A model generated the notes under the pieces. It worked only from the letters and a program-made list of their open reading frames with translations. It did not search any database and had not been told where the DNA came from. From the NCBI RefSeq assembly GCF_030397665.1, contig NZ_JAPUBT010000006.1, positions 269,797-333,796 of the forward strand: DNA of 64,000 bases. Reading direction: 5' to 3'. Shown here one piece after another: positions 17,288 to 26,108 of this stretch. Position 1 is the stretch's first letter; every line of letters starts with the position of its first letter. The position numbers and the translations under genes were made by a program. The stretch is from Janthinobacterium sp. SUN073 (lineage in GTDB: Bacteria > Pseudomonadota > Gammaproteobacteria > Burkholderiales > Burkholderiaceae_D).

Positions 17288-18313
17288 ATGACTTTTCAAA
17301 TTACTGTTCAGCCCAGCGGCCACCAATTCAGCTGTGAAGCGGACGAAACCGTCCTGTCGGCGGCGATCCGCGCCGGCGTGGGCTTGCCGTATAGCTGCAA
17401 GAGTGGCGCCTGCAGCTCCTGCAAGGGCAAGATCGTGTCCGGCAATGTACAGCATAAGCCATACCAGGCCCGCTCCCTGACGGAAGATGAAGCGACCGCC
17501 GGCTACTCGCTGCTGTGCTGCGCCGTGCCCCAGGGCGACCTGGTGGTGCAGGCGCGCGAAGTGGCGGGCAGCAGCGACTACCCGATCAAGAAAATGCCGT
17601 CGCGCGTGACCACGATCGAAAAAGTCGCGCCCGACGTCGTCGTGCTGACCCTGCAGTTGCCAGCCAGCGAGCGCCTCAACTACCGCGCCGGACAGTATAT
17701 CGAAATCATGCTGCGCGATAACAAACGCCGCAGCTACAGCATGGCCAGCGCGCCCGTCGACGGCGGCCCCGTGAGCCTGCACGTCCGCCACATGCCGGGC
17801 GGCCTGTTCACCGACCAGGTATTCGGCAGCATGAAAGAGCGCGACATCCTGCGCTTCGAAGGCCCGATGGGCACCTTCTTCCTGCGCGAAGATTCCGACA
17901 AGCCCGTCGTGCTGCTGGCCTCGGGCACGGGCTTTGCCCCGCTGAAAGCCATCGTCGAGCACATGATCAACGAGCAATCCCCGCGCCCGATCACCCTGTA
18001 CTGGGGCGCACGCCGTCCGCACGACCTGTACATGGATGCGCTGTGCCGCCAGTGGGCCGCGGACTTGCCGCAGTTCACCTATGTGCCCGTCGTGTCGGAA
18101 GCCTTGCCGGAAGATGCCTGGAGCGGCCGCACGGGCTTCGTGCACCAGGCCGTCATGGCCGACCTGCCCGACATGTCCGCGTATCAAGTGTATGCCTGCG
18201 GCGCACCGATCGTCGTCGAATCGGCCAACCGCGATTTCGTGCAATTGTGTAAACTTCCAACCGACGAGTTCTACGCGGACGCCTTCACCACCGAAGCCGA
18301 CCTGGCCAAGTAA
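17288..18313 (+). CDS. 2Fe-2S flavin reductase (CDP-6-deoxyglucoseen reductase-like)
   Basis: A 341-residue electron-transfer flavoprotein. The N-terminal plant-type ferredoxin domain (1-90) has the cluster ligands in YSCKSGACSSCKG and LLCC. The FAD domain (about 100-200) carries RRSYSMAS, and the NAD(P)H domain (about 205-330) carries LASGTGFAPLKAIVEH. It should pass electrons from NAD(P)H via FAD to the 2Fe-2S cluster and on to a partner. Annotation as CDP-6-deoxy-delta-3,4-glucoseen reductase is common for this type, but no deoxysugar genes are nearby, so its partner is unknown. Confidence 0.9.
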   Translation: MTFQITVQPSGHQFSCEADETVLSAAIRAGVGLPYSCKSGACSSCKGKIVSGNVQHKPYQARSLTEDEATAGYSLLCCAVPQGDLVVQAREVAGSSDYPIKKMPSRVTTIEKVAPDVVVLTLQLPASERLNYRAGQYIEIMLRDNKRRSYSMASAPVDGGPVSLHVRHMPGGLFTDQVFGSMKERDILRFEGPMGTFFLREDSDKPVVLLASGTGFAPLKAIVEHMINEQSPRPITLYWGARRPHDLYMDALCRQWAADLPQFTYVPVVSEALPEDAWSGRTGFVHQAVMADLPDMSAYQVYACGAPIVVESANRDFVQLCKLPTDEFYADAFTTEADLAK

Positions 18314-18396
18314 GCATCACCTTCCGGACAGCGGGACGCGGCTGGCGCGGCGCCCGCTGCCGCCACCGCCCTACCCCGCTGTTCCCTGGAAATCTC

Positions 18397-19647
18397 ATGT
18401 CTCTCGCCATCCTGCGTCACCGCAATTTCGCCTGCTACCTTTCCTCCCGCGTGCTGGGCACGGTGGCCGTGCAGATGCAAAGCGTGGCCATCGGCTGGCA
18501 GGTGTACCAGCTCACGGGCAGCCTGTTCGACCTGGGCCTGATCGGCCTGGCGCAGTTCGCGCCCTTCCTCGTGCTGATCTTGCCGGCCGGTCACGTGGCC
18601 GACCGCTACAACCGCCGCAACATCATCGCCTGGTGCCTGGCGGCGCAGCTCGCCTGCGCGCTGGCCCTGCTGGCGTTTACGTTAAGCAATATTTCCATCG
18701 TCTGGCCCGTGTTTGCCGTGCTGGTGCTGTTCGGCAGCGCGCGCGCCTTCATGATGCCGGCCACGCAAGCCGTGCTGGTGAACATGGTGCCCACACAACA
18801 CTTCAGCCGCGCCGTCGCACTCAGCTCGTCGAGCTCGCATGTGGCCATCATCCTGGGGCCCACCCTGGGCGGCCTGCTGTATTACTTCGGCCCCAAGGTG
18901 GTGTATTTGATGTCGTCCGCGCTGCTGGTGCTGTCCGTGCTGCTGATGCGCGCCACCACGCCGGCGCCGCAAGTGGTGAAACGCGAACCCGTCAGCTGGC
19001 ATACCCTGCTCGAAGGCTTGCGCTTCGTCTGGTCGAAACCCATCGTGCTGGGCGCCATTTCCCTCGACCTGTTTGCCGTGCTGTTCGGCGGCGCCACGGC
19101 CCTGCTGCCGGCGCTCGCGCATGACGTGCTGCATATCGGCCCCAGCGGCCTGGGCCTGCTGCGCACGGCACCGGGCGCCGGCGCCGCCCTGTGCTCGATC
19201 GCGCTGGCCATCTTTCCCATCACGCGCCGCGTGGGCGCGTGGATGTTCGGCGGCGTGGCCGTCTTCGGCCTGGGCACCCTGGTGCTGGGCAGCACCAGCT
19301 ATTTCCCGCTGGCGCTGGCGGCGCTGTTCCTGATGGGCGCCGGTGACATGGTCAGCGTCTACATCCGCCACCTGCTGGTGCAGTTCGAGACGCCCGACGA
19401 AATCCGTGGCCGGGTCAGCGCCGTGAATGCCGTCTTCATCGGCGCCTCGAACGAGCTGGGCGAATTCGAATCGGGCCTGACGGCCGGCTGGTTCGGCCTG
19501 GTGCGCGCCGTGCTCTTTGGCGGCGCCGCCACCCTGGCCGTGACGGGCATCTGGGCCGTGCTGTTCCCCGTACTGTCGCGCATGGACCGCTTCCCCCACC
19601 ACGAGAAGGAAGCAGCCGCCAGAATGGCCACCGCAAGCGCAAGCTAA
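18397..19647 (+). CDS. MFS transporter, EntS-like
   Basis: A 416-residue inner-membrane protein with about 12 hydrophobic segments and a short cytoplasmic N-terminus (LAILRHRNFACYLSSRVLG) typical of the EntS/drug-efflux MFS subgroup. The loop motif GHVADRYNRRNII follows TM2. It is probably an exporter of a small molecule. It lies 83 bp after the reductase gene on the same strand and may be cotranscribed, but no siderophore or antibiotic genes are adjacent to suggest a substrate. Confidence 0.9.
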   Translation: MSLAILRHRNFACYLSSRVLGTVAVQMQSVAIGWQVYQLTGSLFDLGLIGLAQFAPFLVLILPAGHVADRYNRRNIIAWCLAAQLACALALLAFTLSNISIVWPVFAVLVLFGSARAFMMPATQAVLVNMVPTQHFSRAVALSSSSSHVAIILGPTLGGLLYYFGPKVVYLMSSALLVLSVLLMRATTPAPQVVKREPVSWHTLLEGLRFVWSKPIVLGAISLDLFAVLFGGATALLPALAHDVLHIGPSGLGLLRTAPGAGAALCSIALAIFPITRRVGAWMFGGVAVFGLGTLVLGSTSYFPLALAALFLMGAGDMVSVYIRHLLVQFETPDEIRGRVSAVNAVFIGASNELGEFESGLTAGWFGLVRAVLFGGAATLAVTGIWAVLFPVLSRMDRFPHHEKEAAARMATASAS

Positions 19648-19684
19648 GAGCTAAGATGCGCTATTGCCACTGCTAGCTCGCACC

Positions 19685-20350
19685 ATGAAAATTACGTTTC
19701 CCTTGCACAGCTTCATCCGCAGCCGCCCCCACCTGAGCATGGCCACGGCCATCGGCGTGACGGCCGGCCTGCTGCTGCCCTCGTCCTGGCAACAGATGAC
19801 GCGTTTGTTGACGGCGTGGAATGTTGCCGTCTGGTTCTACCTGGCGACGATGGCCTGGATGATGATGCGCGCCAACCATCACAAGGTGAAGGTGATGGCC
19901 GCGCGCCAGGATGAGCGGGCCACCACGGTCCTGTCGGCCCTGTCCGTCGCATCGGTGATGAGCCTGGTGGCCATCGTCTCGCAGCTGTCTTCGATGAAAG
20001 ACATGGCGCCGGACGAGCGCGCGCTGCATTACGGCTTGACGATCCTGACGCTGGTCGGTTCCTGGTTTCTCGTCGGCACCCTGTTCTGCTTTCATTATGC
20101 CCACCTGTATTACCAGGCCGACCCCGCGCTGCGCCCCCTGAAGTTTCCCGACGACGAGCAAAACCCCGATTACTGGGATTTTTTGTATTTCGCCTTCACC
20201 ATCGCCGTGGCCGTGCAAACGTCGGATGTCTGCGTGCAGACGCGCCTGATGCGGCAGATCGTGCTGGGACAATCCGTGCTGAGCTTTTTCTTCAACCTGG
20301 TCGTGCTGGGGCTGTCGATCAATATCGCCGCCGGGCTCATCAATGGCTGA
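19685..20350 (+). CDS. DUF1345 membrane protein
   Basis: A 221-residue inner-membrane protein with about five hydrophobic segments and the DUF1345 signature blocks: W.....HYAHLYY, then FPDDEQNPDYWDFLYFAFTIAVAVQTSDV. Function of the family is unknown. The start ATG at 19685 is chosen because MKITFPLHSF leads directly into the family N-terminus; no clear ribosome binding site is present. It follows the MFS gene by 37 bp. Confidence 0.88.
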   Translation: MKITFPLHSFIRSRPHLSMATAIGVTAGLLLPSSWQQMTRLLTAWNVAVWFYLATMAWMMMRANHHKVKVMAARQDERATTVLSALSVASVMSLVAIVSQLSSMKDMAPDERALHYGLTILTLVGSWFLVGTLFCFHYAHLYYQADPALRPLKFPDDEQNPDYWDFLYFAFTIAVAVQTSDVCVQTRLMRQIVLGQSVLSFFFNLVVLGLSINIAAGLING

Positions 20351-20418
20351 AAAATAATTTCGTAGCGGAAACTTGACCTGGCTGAAGGGTTAAGCCCATC
20401 TTAATCGTGCGCACCCTC

Positions 20419-20474
20419 TTGAAATACTGGAAAGAGGAGTAAGATAAGTTCCATGCACAGAGGTCATGTGCATG
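20419..20474 (+). promoter_or_regulatory. Promoter and 5'-leader hairpin of the hibernation factor gene
   Basis: TTGAAA (20419-20424), an 18-base spacer and GATAAG (20443-20448) make a plausible sigma-70 promoter. Immediately after, CATGCAC (20452-20458) and GTGCATG (20468-20474) form a perfect 7-bp hairpin with a 9-base loop, which would lie at the 5' end of the roughly 80-base leader and could stabilise the mRNA. Confidence 0.45.
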
Positions 20475-20537
20475 AGGCAGCAACCAGGCCGCAGCACGCC
20501 TGAGATGGGTTTTTTTTGAATTGACAGGAGTAAGCAT

Positions 20538-20915
20538 ATGCAAATCAATATTCATACCGACAGCACCATCGCCAACACCGCTGGACTGAACGAACATGTG
20601 CAATCCGTACTTGAAAGCGCACTGAGCCGCTTCCGCGACAACCTGACCCGCATCGAAGTCCACATCAGCGACACGAATGGCCCGAAAGGCGGCGCCGACG
20701 ATATTCGCTGCGTCATGGAAGCCCGCGTTGCTGGCTATCAACCGATTGCCGTGACCGAACAGAACGCCACCGTGCATCAATCCGTTGCCGGCGCCACCGA
20801 CAAACTGAAACGCGCCATCGATAGTGCCCTGGGCCGCCTGCAAGACAGCAAGCGCCACGCCACCGGCAAGAATGCCGTGATCGATACGGCCGAAGCGGAA
20901 GAAACCGCCGAGTAA
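20538..20915 (+). CDS. hpf: HPF/RaiA-family ribosome hibernation factor
   Basis: A 125-residue protein of the short HPF/YfiA class that binds the 30S decoding region and inactivates ribosomes in stationary phase or stress. It shows the family pattern of a beta-alpha-beta-beta-beta-alpha fold: an initial MQINIHTD strand, helix 1 (LNEHVQSVLESALSRF), strands IEVHISDTNG and DIRCVMEARV, and helix 2 with TDKLKRAIDSALGRL. A short acidic tail follows. AGGAG precedes the ATG by eight bases. It stands alone, not in the usual rpoN operon, and has its own promoter candidate. Confidence 0.9.
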   Translation: MQINIHTDSTIANTAGLNEHVQSVLESALSRFRDNLTRIEVHISDTNGPKGGADDIRCVMEARVAGYQPIAVTEQNATVHQSVAGATDKLKRAIDSALGRLQDSKRHATGKNAVIDTAEAEETAE

Positions 20916-20945
20916 CTTCCCCCACCGCAGTACTCTTCAGTGACC

Positions 20946-20972
20946 AAGGCAGCCGTTCAAGGCTGCCTTTGC
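20946..20972 (+). terminator. Likely terminator after the hibernation factor gene
   Basis: AAGGCAGCC (20946-20954) and GGCTGCCTT (20961-20969) form a perfect 9-bp stem with loop GTTCAA. The following T-run is short, so strength is uncertain. Confidence 0.55.
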
Positions 20973-21172
20973 ACATCCGCCCCGCCTTTCGCGCGCGGCA
21001 ACAAGAATGCCAAAACCAGCAGCATTCCAGCGCATGGGCGCGAGAATGAAATAATTGTCGTATTTCCCACAGTAAGTGACGTCAAGCAAGCCTTTGCCGT
21101 TACAGCCAAGGCCGCTTTACGCTATCATGAAGATACCGGTCCTCTGCTCGCGCGCACCGGCTTTTTGAAAGT

Positions 21173-22144
21173 ATGATTGTGGAACAGATCGGCAACTTCG
21201 GTGCTTCAGGCTGCAACATCGGCGATTTACAGCTATTTAGCGATGCTGCGGACAGCCAGACGGCCGCCATGCTGGCGCACTGTCCCGTCATGCGCCTCGA
21301 AGCGGGCGAAGCCATTGCCGACAGCCAGGGCACCAGCCTGTACATCGTCCTGCGCGGCTCGCTGGCCGTGGCGGCCGACACCCACACGGGCATGGATGAT
21401 GGCACCGTCAGCAAGGTTTTGCCCGGCGAAAGCGTGGGCGAACAATCGGTGCTCGATGAAGCGAGCAACCTGGCCGCCATTTCCGCCCTGGAAGAAACCG
21501 ATTTGCTGGTGATCGACGCGGCCGTCGTCTGGGAATTGATCGAACAATCGAACGGCCTGGCGCGCAACCTGCTGCGCTTGCTGTCCTTCCGCATCCGCGC
21601 CGCCAATGCTCTGCTGCGCCGGCGCCAGAAACTGGGCGAATTCTACCGCCAGCTATCGATGGTCGACAGCCTGACGGGCCTGTACAACCGCGCCTGGCTG
21701 ACCGATTTACTGCCGAACATGATCATCACCGCCCACGCCAGCGGCTCGCCGCTGTCGCTGGTGATGATAGACCTCGACCATTTCAAGCGCTTCAACGACA
21801 CGCACGGCCACCAGGCGGGCGACCAGGCGCTGCGCATCGCCGCGCAAGTGCTGGGCGCGGCCCTGCGGCCCACGGATTTTGCCGTGCGCTATGGTGGCGA
21901 GGAAATGATGGTGATCTTGCCCGATACCAACGAACACGTGGCCCTGCGGGTGGCCGAGCGCCTGTGCGAACGCATGCAGCACGCCGTCATCTTCGCCGAC
22001 ATGCGCAGCGCGCTGCCACACATCACGGGTTCCTTCGGCGTGGCCAGCCTGGTGGCCGAACAGGACGAAGAAGCGCTGATCGCGGCCGCCGACGCTGCCC
22101 TTTACCGGGCAAAGGCAGGCGGACGCAACCGGGTCATGCTGTAG
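21173..22144 (+). CDS. Diguanylate cyclase with cyclic-nucleotide-binding-like domain
   Basis: A 323-residue cytosolic protein expected to make cyclic di-GMP. Residues about 25-135 look like a CAP/cNMP-binding domain (YIVLRGSLAV, then LPGESVGEQSVLDEA), and residues 160-320 form the GGDEF domain (DSLTGLYNRAWL at its start). The signature is GGEEM near residue 241 instead of GGDEF; Asp-to-Glu is common but the final Met is unusual. An intact RxxD inhibitory site (RPTD) sits five residues before it. The gene ends one base from the convergent DUF5610 gene. Confidence 0.92.
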   Translation: MIVEQIGNFGASGCNIGDLQLFSDAADSQTAAMLAHCPVMRLEAGEAIADSQGTSLYIVLRGSLAVAADTHTGMDDGTVSKVLPGESVGEQSVLDEASNLAAISALEETDLLVIDAAVVWELIEQSNGLARNLLRLLSFRIRAANALLRRRQKLGEFYRQLSMVDSLTGLYNRAWLTDLLPNMIITAHASGSPLSLVMIDLDHFKRFNDTHGHQAGDQALRIAAQVLGAALRPTDFAVRYGGEEMMVILPDTNEHVALRVAERLCERMQHAVIFADMRSALPHITGSFGVASLVAEQDEEALIAAADAALYRAKAGGRNRVML

Positions 22145-22145
22145 C

Positions 22146-22775
22146 TCAGACAGCCTTGCTGTCGGCCGGTTTGCTTGCATCCGGCTTGGCGGCCTCATCC
22201 TTCTTGCTGCTGTGCGCGGCGATGAAATCCGCATAGCCCTTCTGCACCAGCTCGTACGTCTTGTCGATATTGCCGGCGATATCGCCATTCAGCACTTTCA
22301 AGCCGCCCAGGATATCGCGCGCTTCCTTGAAGCCTTTTTCCATGCCGCCGCTGATGGTGTCCATAAACTTGGTCAGGGCCGTATCGTCGTCCATGTCGGG
22401 GTTCTGTTTTTTGAACGCGTCAAAAAAACCCGTCGACAGCGATACGATGCGGCTCGCCGTCGCTTCGGCGCTATTATCTTGCGAAGCGGCGTTCTGGATC
22501 GCGTCCTCGCCGTACTGCCCCTTCAGCGCTTCATTGATATTCGTGATGGCCGTCTTGTACAGCAGCGCCAGCGGCTCGTTTTCCGAACCGATCGAGACGT
22601 TCAGCGACGCCTGCATGATGGAGGCGTTCAACTGCAGCTTGGTGCGATCGTTCACGCTCATTTCAGTGTTGACGCCATCCTTTTTCTGGACTTTATCATC
22701 CTTGCCGGCAACGCCCGTACTGACGGAAGTCACGGAAGGGGTGGAATTGCCGCTTGCGGCGATGGGAATTGACAC
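22146..22775 (-). CDS. DUF5610 domain protein, GTG start
   Basis: A 209-residue protein with a disordered N-terminus (about 1-45), a helical central domain (about 50-175: ASLNVSIGSENEPLALLYKTAI, ITNINEALKGQYG) typical of DUF5610, and a Lys/Ala/Asp-rich tail. The start is taken as GTG at 22775, because AAGGAGG lies exactly six bases upstream, one of the best ribosome binding sites in the window. No signal peptide is visible. Function is unknown; these proteins often occur in bacteria with large surface appendage gene sets. Confidence 0.82.
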   Translation of the reverse strand: MSIPIAASGNSTPSVTSVSTGVAGKDDKVQKKDGVNTEMSVNDRTKLQLNASIMQASLNVSIGSENEPLALLYKTAITNINEALKGQYGEDAIQNAASQDNSAEATASRIVSLSTGFFDAFKKQNPDMDDDTALTKFMDTISGGMEKGFKEARDILGGLKVLNGDIAGNIDKTYELVQKGYADFIAAHSSKKDEAAKPDASKPADSKAV

Positions 22776-22917
22776 GATAGACCTCCTTGAACGGACAATG
22801 TATGCCACCATGCGGGAAACGCCGTGATGACCATCCTCTCGTGTAGTATCGGCAGGTTTTCAGAAAACTGAAGCGGCCCGGACAATTAAGATAACAATTA
22901 AGCAAGCAACGATATCA

Positions 22918-24366
22918 ATGACTAACCAGACATTTCTTTGGCACGACTACGAAACCTTTGGCGCCCAGCCGCGCCGCGACCGCCCGGCCCAGTTCGCCGC
23001 CATCCGCACGGATGCCGAACTCAACGAGATCGGCGACCCCATCATGCTGTATTGCCAACCTGCCAATGATTTCCTGCCCGATCCGCAATCGTGCCTGATC
23101 ACGGGCATCACGCCGCAGCAATGCTTGCAGCTGGGCGTGCCGGAGCACCAGTTCGCCGCCACCATCGAAGCGGCCTTTTCGGAACCTGGCACCATCGGCG
23201 TGGGCTACAACACCATCCGTTTCGACGATGAAGTCACGCGTTTCCTGTTCTGGCGCAACCTGATCGACCCGTATGCGCGCGAATGGAAAAACCATTGCGG
23301 CCGCTGGGACATTCTCGACGTGGTGCGCATGACGCACGCGCTGCGCCCGGAAGGCATTCAATGGCCGAAGCGCGACGATGGCCAGACCAGTTTTAAACTG
23401 GAACACTTGAGCAAGGCCAATGGCCTGGCCCACGAAGCGGCGCATGATGCGCTGTCCGACGTGCGCGCCACCATCGCCCTGGCCCGCCTGATCCGCGAAA
23501 AGCAGCCGAAACTGTTCGAATTCTGCCTGGCCCTGCACAAGAAGGACAAGGTCGCCAGTGAAATGGGCATGCACCTGGCCGCCAGCGAGCGCCAGCCCTT
23601 CCTGCACGTGTCCGGCATGTTCCCCGCCGAACGAGGCTGCCTGGGCGTCGTCTGGCCGCTGGCCACGCACCCGAGCAACAAAAATGAAATTCTCGTCTGG
23701 GATTGCGCCTACGACCCGCGCGAACTGTTCAGTCTGGACGCCGACACCATCCGCACGCGTTTGTTCACGCGCAACGATGCCATGCAGGAAGGCATGACGC
23801 GCCTGCCCGTGAAAAGCGTGCACTTGAACAAGTCACCCATGCTGGTCGGCAATTTAAAGACCCTGTCGCCGGCCATGGCCGCGCAATGGGGCATCGACGT
23901 GGATGCGGCGAAGGTCAACGCCCAGCTGGCCGCCACGGCGCCGAACATGGATGCGATCTGGGCCGAAGTGTTCCAGCGCCCGGGCGCGAACGTCGCGCTG
24001 GACGTGGATGAGGATTTGTACAATGGTTTCGTCAGCAACGACGACCGCCGCCTGCTCGAATCGCTGCGCCGCGATACGCCGGCCAAACTGGCCACGGCCC
24101 GCCCCTCGTTTGCCGACGAGCGCCTGCAGGAATTGCTGTTCCGCTACCGCGCCCGCAATTTCCCGCAAACCCTGAGCGAAGCGGAAAGCCTGCGCTGGGA
24201 ACAGCACCGCGCCGCCCGATTGTTCGACGGCGACGCCGGTGCCCGCACCATCGAAATGCTGTTTACGGAAATCGACGTGCTGTCGGAATCGGTCGATGAG
24301 CGGGGAGAAGAGATACTGGGCGAGCTGTACGATTACGCGGAGATCGTCGCACCGCAGCGCGATTAG
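22918..24366 (+). CDS. sbcB: Exodeoxyribonuclease I
   Basis: A 482-residue 3'-to-5' single-strand exonuclease acting in mismatch repair and recombination. The DEDDh motifs are present: WHDYETFG near residue 9 (Asp and Glu), GYNTIRFDDE, and HEAAHDALSDVRATI with the catalytic His and Asp. The central SH3-like and C-terminal helical domains are in place (PHISDLA-like region replaced by NEILVWDCAYDPREL, and FRYRARNFPQTLSEAE near the end). Length agrees with E. coli SbcB. The gene is monocistronic and convergent with pyrF. Confidence 0.97.
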   Translation: MTNQTFLWHDYETFGAQPRRDRPAQFAAIRTDAELNEIGDPIMLYCQPANDFLPDPQSCLITGITPQQCLQLGVPEHQFAATIEAAFSEPGTIGVGYNTIRFDDEVTRFLFWRNLIDPYAREWKNHCGRWDILDVVRMTHALRPEGIQWPKRDDGQTSFKLEHLSKANGLAHEAAHDALSDVRATIALARLIREKQPKLFEFCLALHKKDKVASEMGMHLAASERQPFLHVSGMFPAERGCLGVVWPLATHPSNKNEILVWDCAYDPRELFSLDADTIRTRLFTRNDAMQEGMTRLPVKSVHLNKSPMLVGNLKTLSPAMAAQWGIDVDAAKVNAQLAATAPNMDAIWAEVFQRPGANVALDVDEDLYNGFVSNDDRRLLESLRRDTPAKLATARPSFADERLQELLFRYRARNFPQTLSEAESLRWEQHRAARLFDGDAGARTIEMLFTEIDVLSESVDERGEEILGELYDYAEIVAPQRD

Positions 24367-24371
24367 TTGCA

Positions 24372-24483
24372 CCTAACCAAACCTACTGCGCGTCGGTATA
24401 GGTGGCCTGCGATGCTCACCGTACTCTAGTACGGTTGCGCTTCTCGACCACCTCTCCCTTCCGCTCGCTACGGTTTTGTTAGG
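24372..24483. repeat. 112-bp nested inverted-repeat element
   Basis: Outer arms CCTAACCAAACC (24372-24383) and GGTTTTGTTAGG (24472-24483) match at 11 of 12 positions. Inside are GGTGG (24401-24405)/CCACC (24448-24452) and CCGTAC (24419-24424)/GTACGG (24429-24434) around the loop TCTA. It fills the gap between the convergent sbcB and pyrF genes. It may be a miniature repeat or a bidirectional terminator. Confidence 0.65.
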
Positions 24484-24510
24484 CGCTGTGAGGCTAACTG
24501 TAGATAGTTT

Positions 24511-25335
24511 TTATGCAGAACGATGCGCATTAATCGCATCGCGCGTTTCAATGGCCACGCGGCGCGCCGCGTCGGCGAAATCTTCGCCCGCTTGCGGCGT
24601 GGCGTAGATGATGGCGCGCGAGGAGCTGATCATCATGCCCATGCCGTTCGCCGTCTGGCCCGCGCCGACCGTGGCGGCAATATCTCCGCCCTGGGCGCCG
24701 ATGCCGGGCACCAGCAGCGGCATGTCACCGACGATGGCGCGCACTTGCGCCAGTTCTTCAGGGAAGGTGGCGCCGACGACGAGCGCGCACTGACCATTCT
24801 TGTTCCATTTCTCGGCCACCAGGCGTGCCACGCGCTGGTACAGGGGCACGCCATCCGTGTCGAGGAATTGCAGGTCCGAGCCGCCCGGGTTCGAGGTGCG
24901 GCACAGGATGATCACGCCGCGGTCTGTCCACGCCAGGTAGGGATCGAGCGAATCCTCACCCATGTAGGGGTTCACGGTGACGGCGTCGGCGCCATAGCGC
25001 TCGAACGCTTCGCGCGCGTATTGCGTGGCCGTGGCGCCAATGTCGCCCCGTTTCGCGTCGAGGATCAGGGGGATGTGCGGGTAATGTTCGCGCACGTAGC
25101 GGCAGATGTCTTCCAGCTGCTTTTCCGCGCCCAGCGCGCCGAAATAGGCGATCTGCGGCTTGAAGGCGCACGCCAGGTCGGCCGTGGCGTCGATGATGCG
25201 CGTGCAAAAGGTGGTGATTCCATCAGGCAAATCGCGCAATTCGGCCGGCAGTTTCGCCAGGTCGGGGTCCAGTCCCACGCACAGCAGGGAATTATTGGCC
25301 GTCCATGCGGCGGATAATTTATTGATGAAATTCAC
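24511..25335 (-). CDS. pyrF: Orotidine 5'-phosphate decarboxylase, type 2
   Basis: A 274-residue enzyme for the last step of de novo UMP synthesis (OMP to UMP). Type 2 features are clear: [13 protein letters not shown] at residues 18-30 and the catalytic [12 protein letters not shown] near residue 92. [10 protein letters not shown] and [11 protein letters not shown] complete the TIM barrel. The start codon is GTG at 25335, supported by AAGG six bases upstream; it begins [11 protein letters not shown]. The gene stands alone, convergent with sbcB. Confidence 0.96.
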   Translation of the reverse strand: MNFINKLSAAWTANNSLLCVGLDPDLAKLPAELRDLPDGITTFCTRIIDATADLACAFKPQIAYFGALGAEKQLEDICRYVREHYPHIPLILDAKRGDIGATATQYAREAFERYGADAVTVNPYMGEDSLDPYLAWTDRGVIILCRTSNPGGSDLQFLDTDGVPLYQRVARLVAEKWNKNGQCALVVGATFPEELAQVRAIVGDMPLLVPGIGAQGGDIAATVGAGQTANGMGMMISSSRAIIYATPQAGEDFADAARRVAIETRDAINAHRSA

Positions 25336-25492
25336 GGCACACCTTCTCTATATTCAGTTGCAAACCCCGTATTGTAACGCGGCGCGGACCTGTCAAGTCA
25401 GCCGGTGGCGGCGGCCGGCGCTGATTAAACCGACATTGCAGGCCGTTTCAGGTATATTTGCCGCATCCCCTTTACTCTGCACGGAAACCATC

Positions 25493-26107
25493 ATGCAAAT
25501 CACCAAACAATTCACCCAATGGCTGCGCCTGGCGCTGAGCGTCACCGTCCTGGCAGGTATCCTGACGGGCTGCGGCTACAACGACTTCCAGAGCAAGGAT
25601 GAAGCCACCAAGGCCGCCTGGGGCGAAGTGGTCAACCAGTACCAGCGCCGCGCCGACCTGATCCCCAACCTGGTCAATACCGTCAAGGGCTATGCCACGC
25701 ACGAGCGCGAAACGCTGGAAGCGGTGACCAAGGCGCGCGCCGCCGCCACCAGTTTCCAGATCACGCCCGAAGTGCTGAACGACCCGGCCGCGTTCGAGAA
25801 ATTCCAGCAAGTGCAGGGCCAGCTGTCGTCGGCCCTGTCGCGCCTGATGGTAGTGTCCGAGAAATACCCGGACTTGAAGGCCGATACCAGCTTTCGCGAC
25901 TTGCAGTCGCAACTGGAAGGCACGGAAAACCGCATCACCGTGGCGCGCCAGCGTTACATCGTCGCCGTGCAGGATTACAACGTGCATGCGCGCAGCTTCC
26001 CGAACAACCTGACGGCCATGGTCTTCGGCTACAAGGTCAAGCCGTCGTTCACGGTGGAAAATGAAAAAGCCATCTCGACCGCACCGACCGTCAACTTTGG
26101 CAAATAA
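25493..26107 (+). CDS. lemA: LemA family lipoprotein
   Basis: A 204-residue membrane-anchored protein. An N-terminal signal ends in the lipobox LTGC near residue 24, so it is probably a lipoprotein. The mature part is the LemA helical domain: WGEVVNQYQRRADLIPNLVNTVKGYA, then ENRITVARQRYIVAVQDYN and the terminal FPNNLTAMVFGYK block. The ATG at 25493 is chosen for the signal peptide; upstream in-frame sequence looks non-coding. It overlaps no gene but is one base from the TPM gene, the usual LemA-TPM pairing. Confidence 0.93.
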   Translation: MQITKQFTQWLRLALSVTVLAGILTGCGYNDFQSKDEATKAAWGEVVNQYQRRADLIPNLVNTVKGYATHERETLEAVTKARAAATSFQITPEVLNDPAAFEKFQQVQGQLSSALSRLMVVSEKYPDLKADTSFRDLQSQLEGTENRITVARQRYIVAVQDYNVHARSFPNNLTAMVFGYKVKPSFTVENEKAISTAPTVNFGK

Positions 26108-26108
26108 G

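Noticed and set aside
17276..18244. N-terminal extension of the YeeZ-like gene
   Set aside because: The extra sequence is antisense to the 2Fe-2S reductase gene; the conserved Rossmann start lies well downstream.
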